Shown here in pieces: positions 33,635-41,819 of a DNA stretch of 64,000 bases; position 1 is the first letter of the stretch; every line of letters starts with the position of its first letter. The stretch is from assembly GCF_018860155.1 (NCBI RefSeq), contig NZ_JAHKNI010000016.1:62001-126000 (forward strand). The letters run 5' to 3'. This stretch comes from Nocardia albiluteola. GTDB lineage: Bacteria; Actinomycetota; Actinomycetes; Mycobacteriales; Mycobacteriaceae. The position numbers and the translations under genes were made by a program. The notes under the pieces were generated by a model. That model searched no databases. It was not told where the DNA came from and saw only the letters and a program-made list of their open reading frames with translations.

Positions 33635-34452
33635 ATGGACTGACTGCGCGTATTCACACCACCGAGGGCTGGCCGGTGCCGGATGCGGTGCTGACGGTCA
33701 CCGACCTGACCGGGCGCCAGCTGGCCCGGGCGGTCGCCGACGCGACGGGGGTGGCGGCCACCGAGCCGCTGCCCGCGGGCGTGTGCACCGCGATCATCAC
33801 CGCGCCGGGCTTCGCGCCGGTGGCGCAGGTCGCGCGGGTCGGCGGCGATGGTTCGGGCAGGCTCGGGGAGATCACCCTGGCGCCGGAGGCGGGCACCGTC
33901 CCGCTCCTGCCGCCGGGCCCGTGGACCATCGATCCGGTGCACTCGACGGTGATCGCGACCGCGCGGCACCTGGGCATCGCGAGCATCAAGGCGCGCTTCG
34001 CCGAGGTGAGCGGACGGCTGGACATCTCCGAAACCCTGGAGAAGTCAACGGGTTTCGCAGAGATCAAGGCCGCGAGCATCGATACCGGCATCGGGATGCG
34101 CGACGACCACCTGCGCTCGGGGGACTTCCTGGACGTGGAGAAGTACCCGGTGATCTCGTTCAGCGGCAGCGGATTCCGCCGCACCGGTGGCGACACCCTG
34201 GTGATGCCGGGTGAACTCACCCTGCACGGCCAGGTCCGCCCGATCGAGCTGGATGTCACCTACGGCGGCTTCGGCCCCGACCCGTGGGGCGGCACCCGCG
34301 CCGCCTTCCATGCCGAGATCCAGTTGCACCGCAACGATTTCGCGATCGACTACAACGCCATGGTGCGCGCGGGCATTGCCGCGGTCGGCACCGCGGTGAA
34401 GATCGATCTGGATATCGAGCTCGTGCAGGGAGAGTCGCTGCCGCAGATGTAG
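33631..34452 (+). CDS. YceI-family lipid-binding protein with N-terminal Ig-like domain
   Basis: A 273-residue protein. Residues 1-90 are a carboxypeptidase-regulatory-like beta-sandwich matching the three domains at the end of the upstream exporter. Residues 93-268 are a YceI lipocalin-like barrel (WTIDPVHSTVIATARHLGIASIKARF, SIDTGIGMRDDHLRSGDFLDVEKYPVISF, FAIDYN), a fold that holds polyisoprenoids or other long lipids. No signal peptide, so it appears cytoplasmic. The ATG overlaps the exporter stop codon (ATGA). It may present a lipophilic substrate to the exporter through the shared domain type; that is inference. A strong terminator ends the operon. Confidence 0.85.
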   Translation: MNGLTARIHTTEGWPVPDAVLTVTDLTGRQLARAVADATGVAATEPLPAGVCTAIITAPGFAPVAQVARVGGDGSGRLGEITLAPEAGTVPLLPPGPWTIDPVHSTVIATARHLGIASIKARFAEVSGRLDISETLEKSTGFAEIKAASIDTGIGMRDDHLRSGDFLDVEKYPVISFSGSGFRRTGGDTLVMPGELTLHGQVRPIELDVTYGGFGPDPWGGTRAAFHAEIQLHRNDFAIDYNAMVRAGIAAVGTAVKIDLDIELVQGESLPQM

Positions 34453-34468
34453 CCGCCCCGCACGACGA

Positions 34469-34510
34469 GGCCGCCCCGGTTCGGTGAGGGACCGGGGCGG
34501 CCTTTGTGTT
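34469..34510 (+). terminator. intrinsic terminator of the MarR-MFS-YceI operon
   Basis: A perfect 12-bp stem, GGCCGCCCCGGT (34469-34480) with ACCGGGGCGGCC (34491-34502), a 10-nt loop and the tail TTTGTGTT. It begins 17 nt after the YceI stop codon. Confidence 0.85.
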
Positions 34511-34522
34511 GTCCGGTGTACG

Positions 34523-34858
34523 TTACTGTGCCGCAGCGGAATTGCCGACCCGCGGCGGGTTCGGACGGTGCAGGGCGGTATTCAGGTGATAGGCGCCGCC
34601 GAGTCCGTGGAAGACCGCCATGACCAGCGCGCCCGCCGATGCGCAGACGATGCCCGCGGCGGCGTGCGAGGGGATGTCCGCCCAGTATCCGAGCGCGGCC
34701 GCCAGCGCGAGACCCAGGGTCCCGGCGATCGCATTGAGCAGGGCGGAGTTGCCCCAGACGTTCGGGAATTGTTCGCCGACCATGCCTTTGACGAAATGCG
34801 GGACCGCATTCGCGCCCATCAGGCCGGCCAGCGCCGAGAGCAGGACCGTAAGCAACAC
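34523..34858 (-). CDS. small four-helix membrane protein
   Basis: About 111 residues with four hydrophobic segments and the pattern GANAVPHFVKGMVGEQFPNVWGNS after the first, which I recognise as typical of a family of small uncharacterised membrane proteins, and a GLGGAYHLN end. Function unknown. A GTG at 34858 has AAAGG 8 nt upstream; the frame also opens with GTG at 34867. It is divergent from a TetR gene, and two 15-bp quasi-palindromes lie between them, so it is probably the regulator's target. Confidence 0.7.
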   Translation of the reverse strand: MLLTVLLSALAGLMGANAVPHFVKGMVGEQFPNVWGNSALLNAIAGTLGLALAAALGYWADIPSHAAAGIVCASAGALVMAVFHGLGGAYHLNTALHRPNPPRVGNSAAAQ

Positions 34859-34876
34859 GGGAACCACCTTTATTCA

Positions 34877-34891
34877 GTCAACAATGTAGAC
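34877..34891. promoter_or_regulatory. TetR operator, copy 1
   Basis: GTCAACAATGTAGAC is a 15-bp quasi-palindrome (one mismatched pair, three central bases). It lies just upstream of the small membrane protein start and is repeated 41 bp away. Confidence 0.6.
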
Positions 34892-34917
34892 CGAAAGTAG
34901 CAGGGCCTGCCGATTCG

Positions 34918-34932
34918 GTCAACGGCGTAGAC
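34918..34932. promoter_or_regulatory. TetR operator, copy 2
   Basis: GTCAACGGCGTAGAC repeats copy 1 with three differences in the central five bases. It overlaps the TAGACT -10 (34928-34933), which lies exactly 6 nt before the TetR ATG, so binding would shut off the regulator's own leaderless transcript. Confidence 0.65.
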
Positions 34933-34939
34933 TGAGCGG

Positions 34940-35548
34940 ATGAGTGCCCGACCCGCCACCCGCGCCGAGCAGCGCAGCGCCACTCAGGCGCGAATCCTGC
35001 GGGCGGCGCGTGCCCTGTTCGCCGAGGCCGGCTACGAATCGACCACCATCCGCGCGATCGCGACCGAGGCGAACACCGATCCCGGGCTCGTCATGCGCTA
35101 CTTCGGGTCGAAGGCCAACCTGTTCGCCCAGGTCGCGGGCCTCGAACGGGACGGTGAGGTGGGTGGTACCCCCGAGCAGGCGGCCGAACAGCTCCTGGCT
35201 GTCCTGGAAAGCAAGCTCGTCGAGCAGCCGATGGATGCGTTGGCGGCGATCCGATCCATGTTCACCCATCCGCAGGCCGCCGACGACGTCCGTGTCGCCA
35301 TGACGGCCGTGCAGCGACAGGCTGCGGCGCATATGGCCGATACCGACGCGGACCTGCGCGCCGGGCTCATCGGGGCGATCACTCTGGGGGCCGTCATCGG
35401 GCGGCATCTGCTCCAGCTCGACGGGCTGCGCGATGCCGACCCCGAGCGGATCACGGCACTGCTCCGGCGTGCTTTTCACGATGTTGTGCACGGTGCGCCG
35501 GAAGGCGCGGCCGAGTATGAAGATGCCCAGGGCGTGTCGGGCGAATAG
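34940..35548 (+). CDS. TetR-family transcriptional regulator
   Basis: A 202-residue regulator with a clear N-terminal domain: ILRAARALFAEAGYESTTIRAIATEANTDPGLVMRYFGSKANLF (about residues 20-63), then a TetR_C_17-like helical half. The start is fixed by TAGACT ending 6 nt upstream (leaderless). It is divergent from a small membrane protein gene, and its two putative operators overlap both promoters. Ligand unknown. Confidence 0.88.
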   Translation: MSARPATRAEQRSATQARILRAARALFAEAGYESTTIRAIATEANTDPGLVMRYFGSKANLFAQVAGLERDGEVGGTPEQAAEQLLAVLESKLVEQPMDALAAIRSMFTHPQAADDVRVAMTAVQRQAAAHMADTDADLRAGLIGAITLGAVIGRHLLQLDGLRDADPERITALLRRAFHDVVHGAPEGAAEYEDAQGVSGE

Positions 35549-35714
35549 GGGATATCGAGCTCGTGCCAGGGAGCAGCTGTCGTGGATGTAGCGGCCCTGC
35601 GCGATGCGGCCCCGTTTTCGCTGAGGGCCGGTGCGGTGAATGCTCTGTGGCGCTTGGCGTTCCCCCTCAAAAGTGGGGGAGGTTCGTGTCGGCGGGCTGC
35701 GCTAGATTTCGGGC

Positions 35715-37385
35715 GTGAGGGAGAGCGAATCGGTCGTGCGGGAGCTGGTGCGGGTCAGCGTCGTGGCTGGGCGCAGGCTGGCAACGGTCCCTAGGGGTCG
35801 CGAGCGGGAGCTGGCGGGGGTCATGGCCGATCCGGACCCGAGTGTGCGGCGGCGCGCGTGGGATGTGCTGGATCAGGCCGTCATCGAGGCGGACGAGGAC
35901 AGGGCGACGCCCGCGATCGTCAGGGTGTGGACCGCCGAACAGGCGCACTCGATACTGACGGACCGGGATGCGGATATTCGGCGGCGGGCGTGGGGCGTCC
36001 TGTCCGGCCGCGACCACTCCGCCGGGATTGAGCCCTACCTGGTGATTCTGCGACTGCTGCTCGACGATGCGGCCGAGTATGCCCGGCCCGACTGCCTCGA
36101 AGCGCTCAGGAGGGCCCCGCTGTGGGCGTTCTTCGAGTCGATGATGGACCATGCGGCGTTGATAGAGCCTCTTCGCGGCCCATTGCTGACCGTGTTGGGC
36201 CTGCCCACGGCCTCGCTCCCAGCGGTACCGCCCGGGCATGTCGCATCGCCGGTCCGCTGCTGGCGAGACCCCTGCGCGGATTCCGGTGATTTCGTCGCCG
36301 CGGCGCGGTGCCCGCATCTGCCGGTTCTCCTTGCGCTGCTGGGCAGTCCGGTTCTGGAGGTGCGCGATGCCGCCGTCAAGGCGATCGTCGAGTTCGGCCC
36401 CGGCGTGGCCGGTGTGGTGCGGGGGGTGCGGAGGTCGGGCTCGCGGGCGCGGCGCGCGGCGCTCTGGGCGCTGGCCGAACTGGGCTGGGACTGTCTGTCA
36501 CCGGCGGACCTGACCGCGCTCGAGCGGTTGATCCGAGGCAAGCAGCGCCATGAGGCGGCACCCGAGCCCGAGCGCGACAGCATCGGCATGGGTTCATGGT
36601 TCGCGCTGCCGACCTCCGACCAGGGCGCGGTGCTGCGAGCCCTCGCGCTACACGATCCGATTCCGGCGACCATGCGGATGGGCTTCGGGTTTTGGCGGAG
36701 GCAGCCCGTGTATCTGGACATGCATATGTATTCGCCGGAGCTCCAGGAACGGTATCAAAGCTACCCCGGTCCGCAGGTGTTCATTAGCCCTGTGCTGGAC
36801 GGATGGACTCTCGCGGTGCACGACGGGGCGCTGCGCATCGCTGACTCCGAAGACTGGGACGCCGAGCTGTACTTGCGCCTCGCGGATCTGAGTCGCACGT
36901 TCGGGACGGCACATTATTACTACCAATTCGATCTCGGCCACGGAACTTCGAGCGAATGGTGCATCGCCGTGGAGGGCCGGATCATGCTCCACGTGCGGTG
37001 CTGTGCGGGCGAGATCGACTTCGGCCGCGCCGATGCGCTGGGCGAATCGCCGACGGTCGATCGGTTGCGTGCGTGGCTCGAATCCAACGACCATGGGCTC
37101 GGGCACCGGCCGCCACCGCCGCTGCGTCCGGACCTGGCATCGCAGGTGAACGCCCTGCGCACCCACTTCGGCCAGGATCCGTTACCGACCGGAGCGAACA
37201 GCGGGCTGGTACCGATATCGGACGAGGCCATCCGGGAATGGGAGTTCGGCGTGGAGGGAGCAGCGCCCCGGCTGTCGGTAAGCCCGGAAACCCTTGGGCC
37301 GCATACCCGGATCGAGGGCACGGGCGTCTTGGCCGTGCCCGCTCAGCTGCGCGATCGGGTCCGCCGCGGCCGCATTGCGATCTGA
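35715..37385 (+). CDS. unknown protein with HEAT-like N-terminal half
   Basis: Function not recognised. The 556 residues start with HEAT-like helical pairs (DPDPSVRRRAWDVLDQAV, DRDADIRRRAWGVLSG, GSPVLEVRDAAVKAIVEFG), spread over residues 35-260. The second half is a mixed domain with QVFISPVLDGWTLAVHDGALRI, SRTFGTAHYYYQFDLGHGTSSEW and HVRCCAGEIDFG. Similar VFISP...DGW domains occur in other actinobacterial unknowns. The protein ends in a region of Pro and Arg. GTG start with TAGATT exactly 6 nt upstream, so leaderless. Stands alone, after a TetR gene and before a small secreted protein. Confidence 0.6.
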   Translation: MRESESVVRELVRVSVVAGRRLATVPRGRERELAGVMADPDPSVRRRAWDVLDQAVIEADEDRATPAIVRVWTAEQAHSILTDRDADIRRRAWGVLSGRDHSAGIEPYLVILRLLLDDAAEYARPDCLEALRRAPLWAFFESMMDHAALIEPLRGPLLTVLGLPTASLPAVPPGHVASPVRCWRDPCADSGDFVAAARCPHLPVLLALLGSPVLEVRDAAVKAIVEFGPGVAGVVRGVRRSGSRARRAALWALAELGWDCLSPADLTALERLIRGKQRHEAAPEPERDSIGMGSWFALPTSDQGAVLRALALHDPIPATMRMGFGFWRRQPVYLDMHMYSPELQERYQSYPGPQVFISPVLDGWTLAVHDGALRIADSEDWDAELYLRLADLSRTFGTAHYYYQFDLGHGTSSEWCIAVEGRIMLHVRCCAGEIDFGRADALGESPTVDRLRAWLESNDHGLGHRPPPPLRPDLASQVNALRTHFGQDPLPTGANSGLVPISDEAIREWEFGVEGAAPRLSVSPETLGPHTRIEGTGVLAVPAQLRDRVRRGRIAI

Positions 37386-37573
37386 CGAGTCGCCGGGCGC
37401 CGTCTCCCGGACGATCTGACGGTACTCGGGCGTCTGATGATCGGCTGAAGATGGGCGCTGTGGACTTCATTCCGTGCACGAGTCGGGCTTTGATGGAGGT
37501 ACGGATCGCGGAGCCCTGTGGCGAATATCGCGTATTCGGTTGCCGTGCAAGCTGATTCGAGAGGAATGAAATC

Positions 37574-37855
37574 GTGACAAGGAACTCGAGCACCGGCTCG
37601 CCGAAGGGGCGAGTGGTCGGTCGGATCGCGTTGGCGGCCGCGCTCGTCGCCGCACCGATGTTCACCGCGGCGGCCGCGATGGCCGAGCCCGTGCCGCAGG
37701 CGGCGACCCATGTCGTCGCCGGACCGGGAATCGTGCAGGCCGACTACGACGACTGGTACTACTGGCACTGCACCCGCTGGCACGAATACTGGCGGCCGCG
37801 TTGCCATCCCCAGCCGCAGCCCCAGGTGCTGCCGCCTACCGGGAGCAGCCTCTAG
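37574..37855 (+). CDS. small secreted protein, Trp/Tyr/His-rich mature part
   Basis: A 93-residue precursor: basic N-region, hydrophobic IALAAALVAAPMFTAAAAMA, likely Sec cleavage after AMA-EP near residue 37. The mature 55 residues contain DYDDWYYWHCTRWHEYWRPRCHP, with two cysteines about ten residues apart, and a Pro/Gln tail. Small exported proteins of this aspect are common in Nocardia and mycobacteria and have no known role. GTG start with GAGGAATG upstream. Confidence 0.65.
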   Translation: MTRNSSTGSPKGRVVGRIALAAALVAAPMFTAAAAMAEPVPQAATHVVAGPGIVQADYDDWYYWHCTRWHEYWRPRCHPQPQPQVLPPTGSSL

Positions 37856-38169
37856 TCTCGGTCGTCGCGACGCCCGGCACGCGGGGGCTGCCGGGCGTGG
37901 GCCGCTGGGTGCGCGGAGCCGGGCGTGTGGGCGGCCACTGGGGCGTTGAGCGCACGGACCTTCCCGGACGGACCGGCCGGCGAAGAGGTGTCCGGTGCGG
38001 CCGTGCAAGGCGCCCCCGGTGATTGGTACCGCGTTCACACAGCCCACCCGACGCCTGGCGGGCGGCGAGCATCCCCGGCTGCTGGCGAAATCTTGACGCC
38101 GCCTGCGAACCATCAATGGTAGTAGCCGGGAATACTGGTCGGACATCTAGCGAACGGGGATGGTCGACG
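37856..38169. other. 314-nt intergenic region
   Basis: No supported gene. Open frames here have no ribosome site. The following methyltransferase frame is open throughout, and an ATG at 38116 is an alternative start, so part of the stretch could be coding. Confidence 0.4.
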
Positions 38170-39018
38170 ATGGTGGACAAGACGGGCACCGCATACGGCC
38201 CGATAGTGATCGCGGCCGGGGAGTATCGGCTACCTGAAGGGCGGCGGCTGGTCAGCGACAGCCTCGCAGCGGCAATGCTGCCCGGGACGATGCGGTGGAT
38301 TGTCGGCCCGGCGCCGTTACGGCGGCTGCTGATGTCCATGACCGACCGCGAGGCATCAGGGCTGTGGAACAGCATCGCCTGTCGCAAGCGCTATTTCGAC
38401 GACCGGCTCGCCGAAGCGATCGACGAGGGCATCGAGGCGGTGGTTCTGCTCGGCGCCGGATTCGACACGCGCGGTTACCGAATGGCCGCGCCGCGCGGTA
38501 TCCCGGTCTACGAGGTGGACATGGCGGTGAATCTCGACGCGAAGCGGAAGCGAATGCCCGTGCCCGTCAACGTTGTTCAGGTGCCCATCGACTTCGAAAC
38601 CGATGATCTGGGCACCATGCTGGCCGCGTGTGGCCACCGGCCCGAGGCGAGGACCCTCTTCGTCTGGGAGGGCGTCACCCAGTACCTGACCGAACCGGCG
38701 GTGCGCGCCACGCTGCGGTTCCTGAGCACGGCGGCATCCGGCAGCCGGTTGGGATTCACCTACGTCCCAAGGGATTTCCTCGACGGCACCGAAAGCTACG
38801 GCGCCGCCCGGGCGCACCGGCGGTTCGTGCAGGGGCGCGACCCGATCTGGACCTACGGGCTGAGCCCGGCCGAGGTCGAGCCGCTGCTGGCCGAATACGG
38901 TTGGCAGCTGCGCGAACAGGCCGACGCCGCGGGGCATACGAAGCGGTATCTGGAACCGCTCGGGCGGTCGGGTCCGGTCTCGGATATCGAACGCTGCGTC
39001 TACGCCGCCAAGCCCTGA
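38170..39018 (+). CDS. class I SAM-dependent methyltransferase (PPM1/LCMT-like, actinobacterial family)
   Basis: A 282-residue member of the leucine carboxyl methyltransferase-like family that is greatly expanded in mycobacteria and Nocardia (TIGR00027-type). Diagnostic segments: AIDEGIEAVVLLGAGFDTRGYRM (motif I), PVYEVDMAVNLDAKRKR, the acidic VPIDFETDDLGTMLAA, and LFVWEGVTQYLTEPAVRATLRFL. A TYGLSPAEVEPLLAEYGWQL end is typical. Substrates of this family are mostly unknown. The start at 38170 follows ACGGGGA; ATG 38116 in the same frame cannot be excluded. It is convergent with lipB, one base apart. Confidence 0.85.
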   Translation: MVDKTGTAYGPIVIAAGEYRLPEGRRLVSDSLAAAMLPGTMRWIVGPAPLRRLLMSMTDREASGLWNSIACRKRYFDDRLAEAIDEGIEAVVLLGAGFDTRGYRMAAPRGIPVYEVDMAVNLDAKRKRMPVPVNVVQVPIDFETDDLGTMLAACGHRPEARTLFVWEGVTQYLTEPAVRATLRFLSTAASGSRLGFTYVPRDFLDGTESYGAARAHRRFVQGRDPIWTYGLSPAEVEPLLAEYGWQLREQADAAGHTKRYLEPLGRSGPVSDIERCVYAAKP

Positions 39019-39019
39019 G

Positions 39020-39658
39020 CTACCGCTCGGCCTCGAACGCCGCCGCGACCACCGGGCGAACCTGATCCATTGTCGCCGTGCCGATTTCGCGCCGGACCGA
39101 GGTCATGTCCACCTCCGGTAGACCACAGGCCACCGCCCAGTGCCACGGTTCCAGATCGCCGTCCACATTGAGCGCGAAGCCGTGGCTGGTGACCCCGCGG
39201 CTCTGCCGCATGCCGATCGAGACGATCTTGCGGCCCGTCGCGGTGGTCCACACGCCGGTCAGCAGTTCGGAACCGGGCGGAGTATCGCGGCGCTGTGCGG
39301 CGACCCCGAGTGTCCCCAGCGCCTCGATGAGCCGGAACTCCACCTCGCGGATATAGTCGACCACCCCCTCGCCGGCCGCCAGCTTCACGATCAGATACCC
39401 CACGAGCTGCCCGGGACCGTGATAGGTGAGCTGCCCGCCCCGGGTCGTCTCCACCACCGGGATGTGACGGGCCGGGTCGGGCAGATGCTCGAGCGGGGTG
39501 CGGCGGCCGATCGTGTACACCTGCGGGTGGCTCAGCAACCACAGCGTGTCCGGGCGTTCGTCCCGCTGCCGCTCTTCGACCATCTCGGCCATGCGCTCCA
39601 TGGCCTTGTCGTAGTCGACGAGATCGTCCTGGATCAGGGTCAGCGGCCGAGACTTCAT
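39020..39658 (-). CDS. lipB: octanoyl-[ACP]:protein N-octanoyltransferase
   Basis: A 212-residue cytoplasmic enzyme that moves octanoate from acyl carrier protein to a lysine of lipoyl domains, the first step of lipoate synthesis. The signature TTRGGQLTYHGPGQLVGY lies at about 71-88. The catalytic pair is Lys144 (TGRKIVSIG) and Cys178 (AVACGLPEVDMTS). TACCCT on the minus strand ends exactly 6 nt before the ATG at 39658, so the transcript is leaderless; the frame further upstream is spurious. lipA, usually the neighbour in actinobacteria, is not in the window. Confidence 0.93.
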   Translation of the reverse strand: MKSRPLTLIQDDLVDYDKAMERMAEMVEERQRDERPDTLWLLSHPQVYTIGRRTPLEHLPDPARHIPVVETTRGGQLTYHGPGQLVGYLIVKLAAGEGVVDYIREVEFRLIEALGTLGVAAQRRDTPPGSELLTGVWTTATGRKIVSIGMRQSRGVTSHGFALNVDGDLEPWHWAVACGLPEVDMTSVRREIGTATMDQVRPVVAAAFEAER

Positions 39659-39892
39659 ACGTCGAGGGTACGTCCGCGCGAGTGCGGGCTGCGCCGGGTG
39701 CGGGCCGAACGCGCCGACTCGGTCGGAAGGGCCCGCGCCGTGCCGGGGGTTCACCCTCGACCAGATCCCGGGAAGCGCACGCCCACATGGGATCCCGGTA
39801 GCGCGAAGGGAATCTCGTCGGCGTTCCCGGGGCGGGCTCGACGCACAGCCGAGGACCGCCGCGCCTGTGGCGCGGCGGTCTCTCCGGGGCAC

Positions 39893-40240
39893 CTAGCGGG
39901 CAAGCTGCAGGGCGAGGGTGGCTGCAGCGGGGATCAGGTACAACACCGGATACAGGGTGGTGCTGTACGAGCGGGCGCGCAGGGTGGTCAGCACCGCGCC
40001 GAGGAAGTACAGGATCAGCCCGATGGCCGCGGCGACGCCGAGACCCGGGATGGCCATTCCGACGACCAGGCCCAGCGCCCCCGCGCCCTTGGCCAGTGCG
40101 AGCCAGTTCCACCACGACTCCGGGACGCCGTAGTCCTTCAATGGGTCGGCGACGAATGCCTTCTTCGCGAACAGCGAGTAGCTCGAGAAACCGATCCACA
40201 GGGCCGCGACGACTCCGACGATGTAGTAGGCGATGTTCAT
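39893..40240 (-). CDS. DoxX-family membrane protein
   Basis: A 115-residue protein with four membrane helices. The start MNIAYYIVGVVAALWIGFSSYSLF, the motif DYGVPESWWNWLALAKGAGALGLVVG and the second GLILYFLGAVLTTLRAR match small DoxX-like (DoxX_2) proteins. Roles of the family are loosely linked to redox stress or quinones; none can be assigned here. AGGAAA lies about 10 nt before the ATG. Single gene on the minus strand. Confidence 0.75.
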   Translation of the reverse strand: MNIAYYIVGVVAALWIGFSSYSLFAKKAFVADPLKDYGVPESWWNWLALAKGAGALGLVVGMAIPGLGVAAAIGLILYFLGAVLTTLRARSYSTTLYPVLYLIPAAATLALQLAR

Positions 40241-40601
40241 GGGAATCCGTTTCCTGTTCAACTTGTGCGAATGGTCTTGTGCTGGACTGACGATGCAGGG
40301 GGCGCGAGCGTGACATGTGGTGCTGTGCTCCGGGGCACATGCGTGTGTCGTGCCGATGCCGGCGGGTGGAATGCGCTCGTGACGGCGGACCTGCACCGCC
40401 GGCTCGACGTATCGCCCTGCGTGCGGGTTACCCGACACCGATCCGGCAGGTTCGGCCACGCGCCCGAACGGGCTCTACGTGCGCACGGCGTCGGTCACCC
40501 GTGTGCGTGAGCGGCGCCTGTGTAAACGGGACTCGGTACATGTCGGTCCTGCTGGGTACGGTCGAGGTCAGGTTGTCGGATTGAGAAAGGAGCGCTGAGC
40601 G
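40241..40601. other. 361-nt divergent intergenic region
   Basis: Lies between the DoxX-like and DinB-like starts and must hold both promoters. No gene, RNA or convincing operator seen. The last 20 nt include the AAAGGAG ribosome site of the DinB-like gene. Confidence 0.45.
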
Positions 40602-41111
40602 ATGACGGTTGCCGATGTGCTGACCGACGGATTCGAGCGGATACGCGAGGTAGTACACGAGGCGGTGGACGGCCTCGACGCCGAGGCGCTGAACTACCGC
40701 GTCGACCCGGGCGCCAACTCGATCGCATGGCTGGTCTGGCACCTGACGCGGGTGCAGGACGACCACGTGGCCGAGGTCGCGGGCCTCGACCAGGTATGGA
40801 CCGCGAAGGGCTGGTACGACAGGTTCGCCCTGCCGATCGCCGAGAGCGCCACCGGATACGGCGACAGCGCCGACGACGTCGCCCGCATCCAGGCACCCGC
40901 CGAACTACTCACCGGCTACTACGACGCGGTCCACGAGCAGACGCTGCGTTACGTCCAAGGCCTGGTCGATGCCGATCTGTCCCGCGTCGTCGACACCCGC
41001 TGGGACCCGCCGGTCACCCTCGGCGTGCGCCTGGTCAGCGTGATATCCGACGACCTCCAGCACGCCGGCCAGGCCGCCTACCTGCGAGGGGTGCTCGCGC
41101 GCACGAGGTAG
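40602..41111 (+). CDS. DinB-fold protein, mycothiol-transferase-like (DUF664)
   Basis: A 169-residue four-helix-bundle protein of the DinB_2/DUF664 type. The three metal-binding His positions are visible: SIAWLVWHLTRVQDDHVAE (about residues 45-63) and ISDDLQHAGQAAYLRG (about 147-162). Some members use mycothiol or bacillithiol as a thiol co-substrate, and this taxon makes mycothiol. AAAGGAG before the ATG supports the start. Reaction and partner not known. Confidence 0.82.
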   Translation: MTVADVLTDGFERIREVVHEAVDGLDAEALNYRVDPGANSIAWLVWHLTRVQDDHVAEVAGLDQVWTAKGWYDRFALPIAESATGYGDSADDVARIQAPAELLTGYYDAVHEQTLRYVQGLVDADLSRVVDTRWDPPVTLGVRLVSVISDDLQHAGQAAYLRGVLARTR

Positions 41112-41175
41112 CGGGGCATTCGGCGGCCCGTCTGAGCGGGGCATACGGGCCTTCATGGGTGGTACCGAATATGGC

Positions 41176-41418
41176 ATGGTGAAGACCACTGTTTATCTGA
41201 CTGATGAGCTGGAGATGCGACTCCACGCGGAAGCCGCAGCTACCGGTGTGAGCAAGGCTGAGCTCATCCGCCGGGGTATCGCCATGGTGCTGGCAGCGTC
41301 CGATCGGCCGCGGAGTACGACACCGCTGCCGGTCTTTCACGGTGGTCGGCCTCGCACGGTGCAAGAGATGGATGACGATATCTACGATCACATCAAGCAG
41401 CGCGCGGCGCGGCGATGA
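41176..41418 (+). CDS. VapB-type antitoxin with orphaned partner
   Basis: About 80 residues of the ribbon-helix-helix class: MVKTTVYLTDELEMRLHA forms the DNA-contacting strand and helix, then GVSKAELIRRGIAMVL. The C-terminal tail (FHGGRPRTVQEMDDDIYDHI) would wrap the toxin. The ATG of the toxin overlaps its stop codon (ATGA), as usual for vapBC, but the toxin is broken, so the antitoxin probably persists as an orphan autorepressor. An upstream in-frame ATG at 41155 is less likely. Confidence 0.8.
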   Translation: MVKTTVYLTDELEMRLHAEAAATGVSKAELIRRGIAMVLAASDRPRSTTPLPVFHGGRPRTVQEMDDDIYDHIKQRAARR

Positions 41419-41565
41419 TCATCGTTGCCGACCTCGGCCCTGTTTGCGGCGTTCGACGCCGATCAGCCTGAACATCGGTCAGCGCTGGAAGTGATGGAAC
41501 GACAGGATGACTCGTACGTCGCGGCTGGTGGTCGGTCCGCCGACCGTATTTCCCTGTTCGCGTAG
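41415..41565 (+). pseudogene. vapC PIN-domain toxin, inactivated by a 2-nt deletion and truncated
   Basis: The toxin should start MIIVADTSALFAAFDADQ. The sequence reads MIIVAD, then the bases for DTS are two short (GACCTCG instead of GACACCTCG near 41430), which shifts the frame to a stop after 18 codons. In the shifted frame the protein continues perfectly as SALFAAFDADQPEHRSALEV and on to MERQDDSYV, then ends at TAG 41563-41565, about 50 residues against a normal 130. The conserved first Asp is present. Both a frameshift and the loss of the C-terminal two thirds show a dead gene. Confidence 0.85.
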
Positions 41566-41819
41566 TTGATTCGGTGTGCCGCGGGCTGGTCGGGCCGCAT
41601 CGGGGCGACGTCGAGGGTGCCATGGGCTGATCGCATGCTCGCGCTCGGGCTATCGAGGTGAGCGCGGCCAGCGGCTCCGGCCGCCTGAGCGGCGGAGGTG
41701 CGGCCGGGCGGTTCGCGAGAGGCTCGTGGCGGCGGTCCAGCAGTTGGTGAGTGGCTACGGACAGGCGATTGCGCGGCCTCATAGTGTCGCAGCCAGGAAA
41801 CGCGTGATGTGGAGGACCA

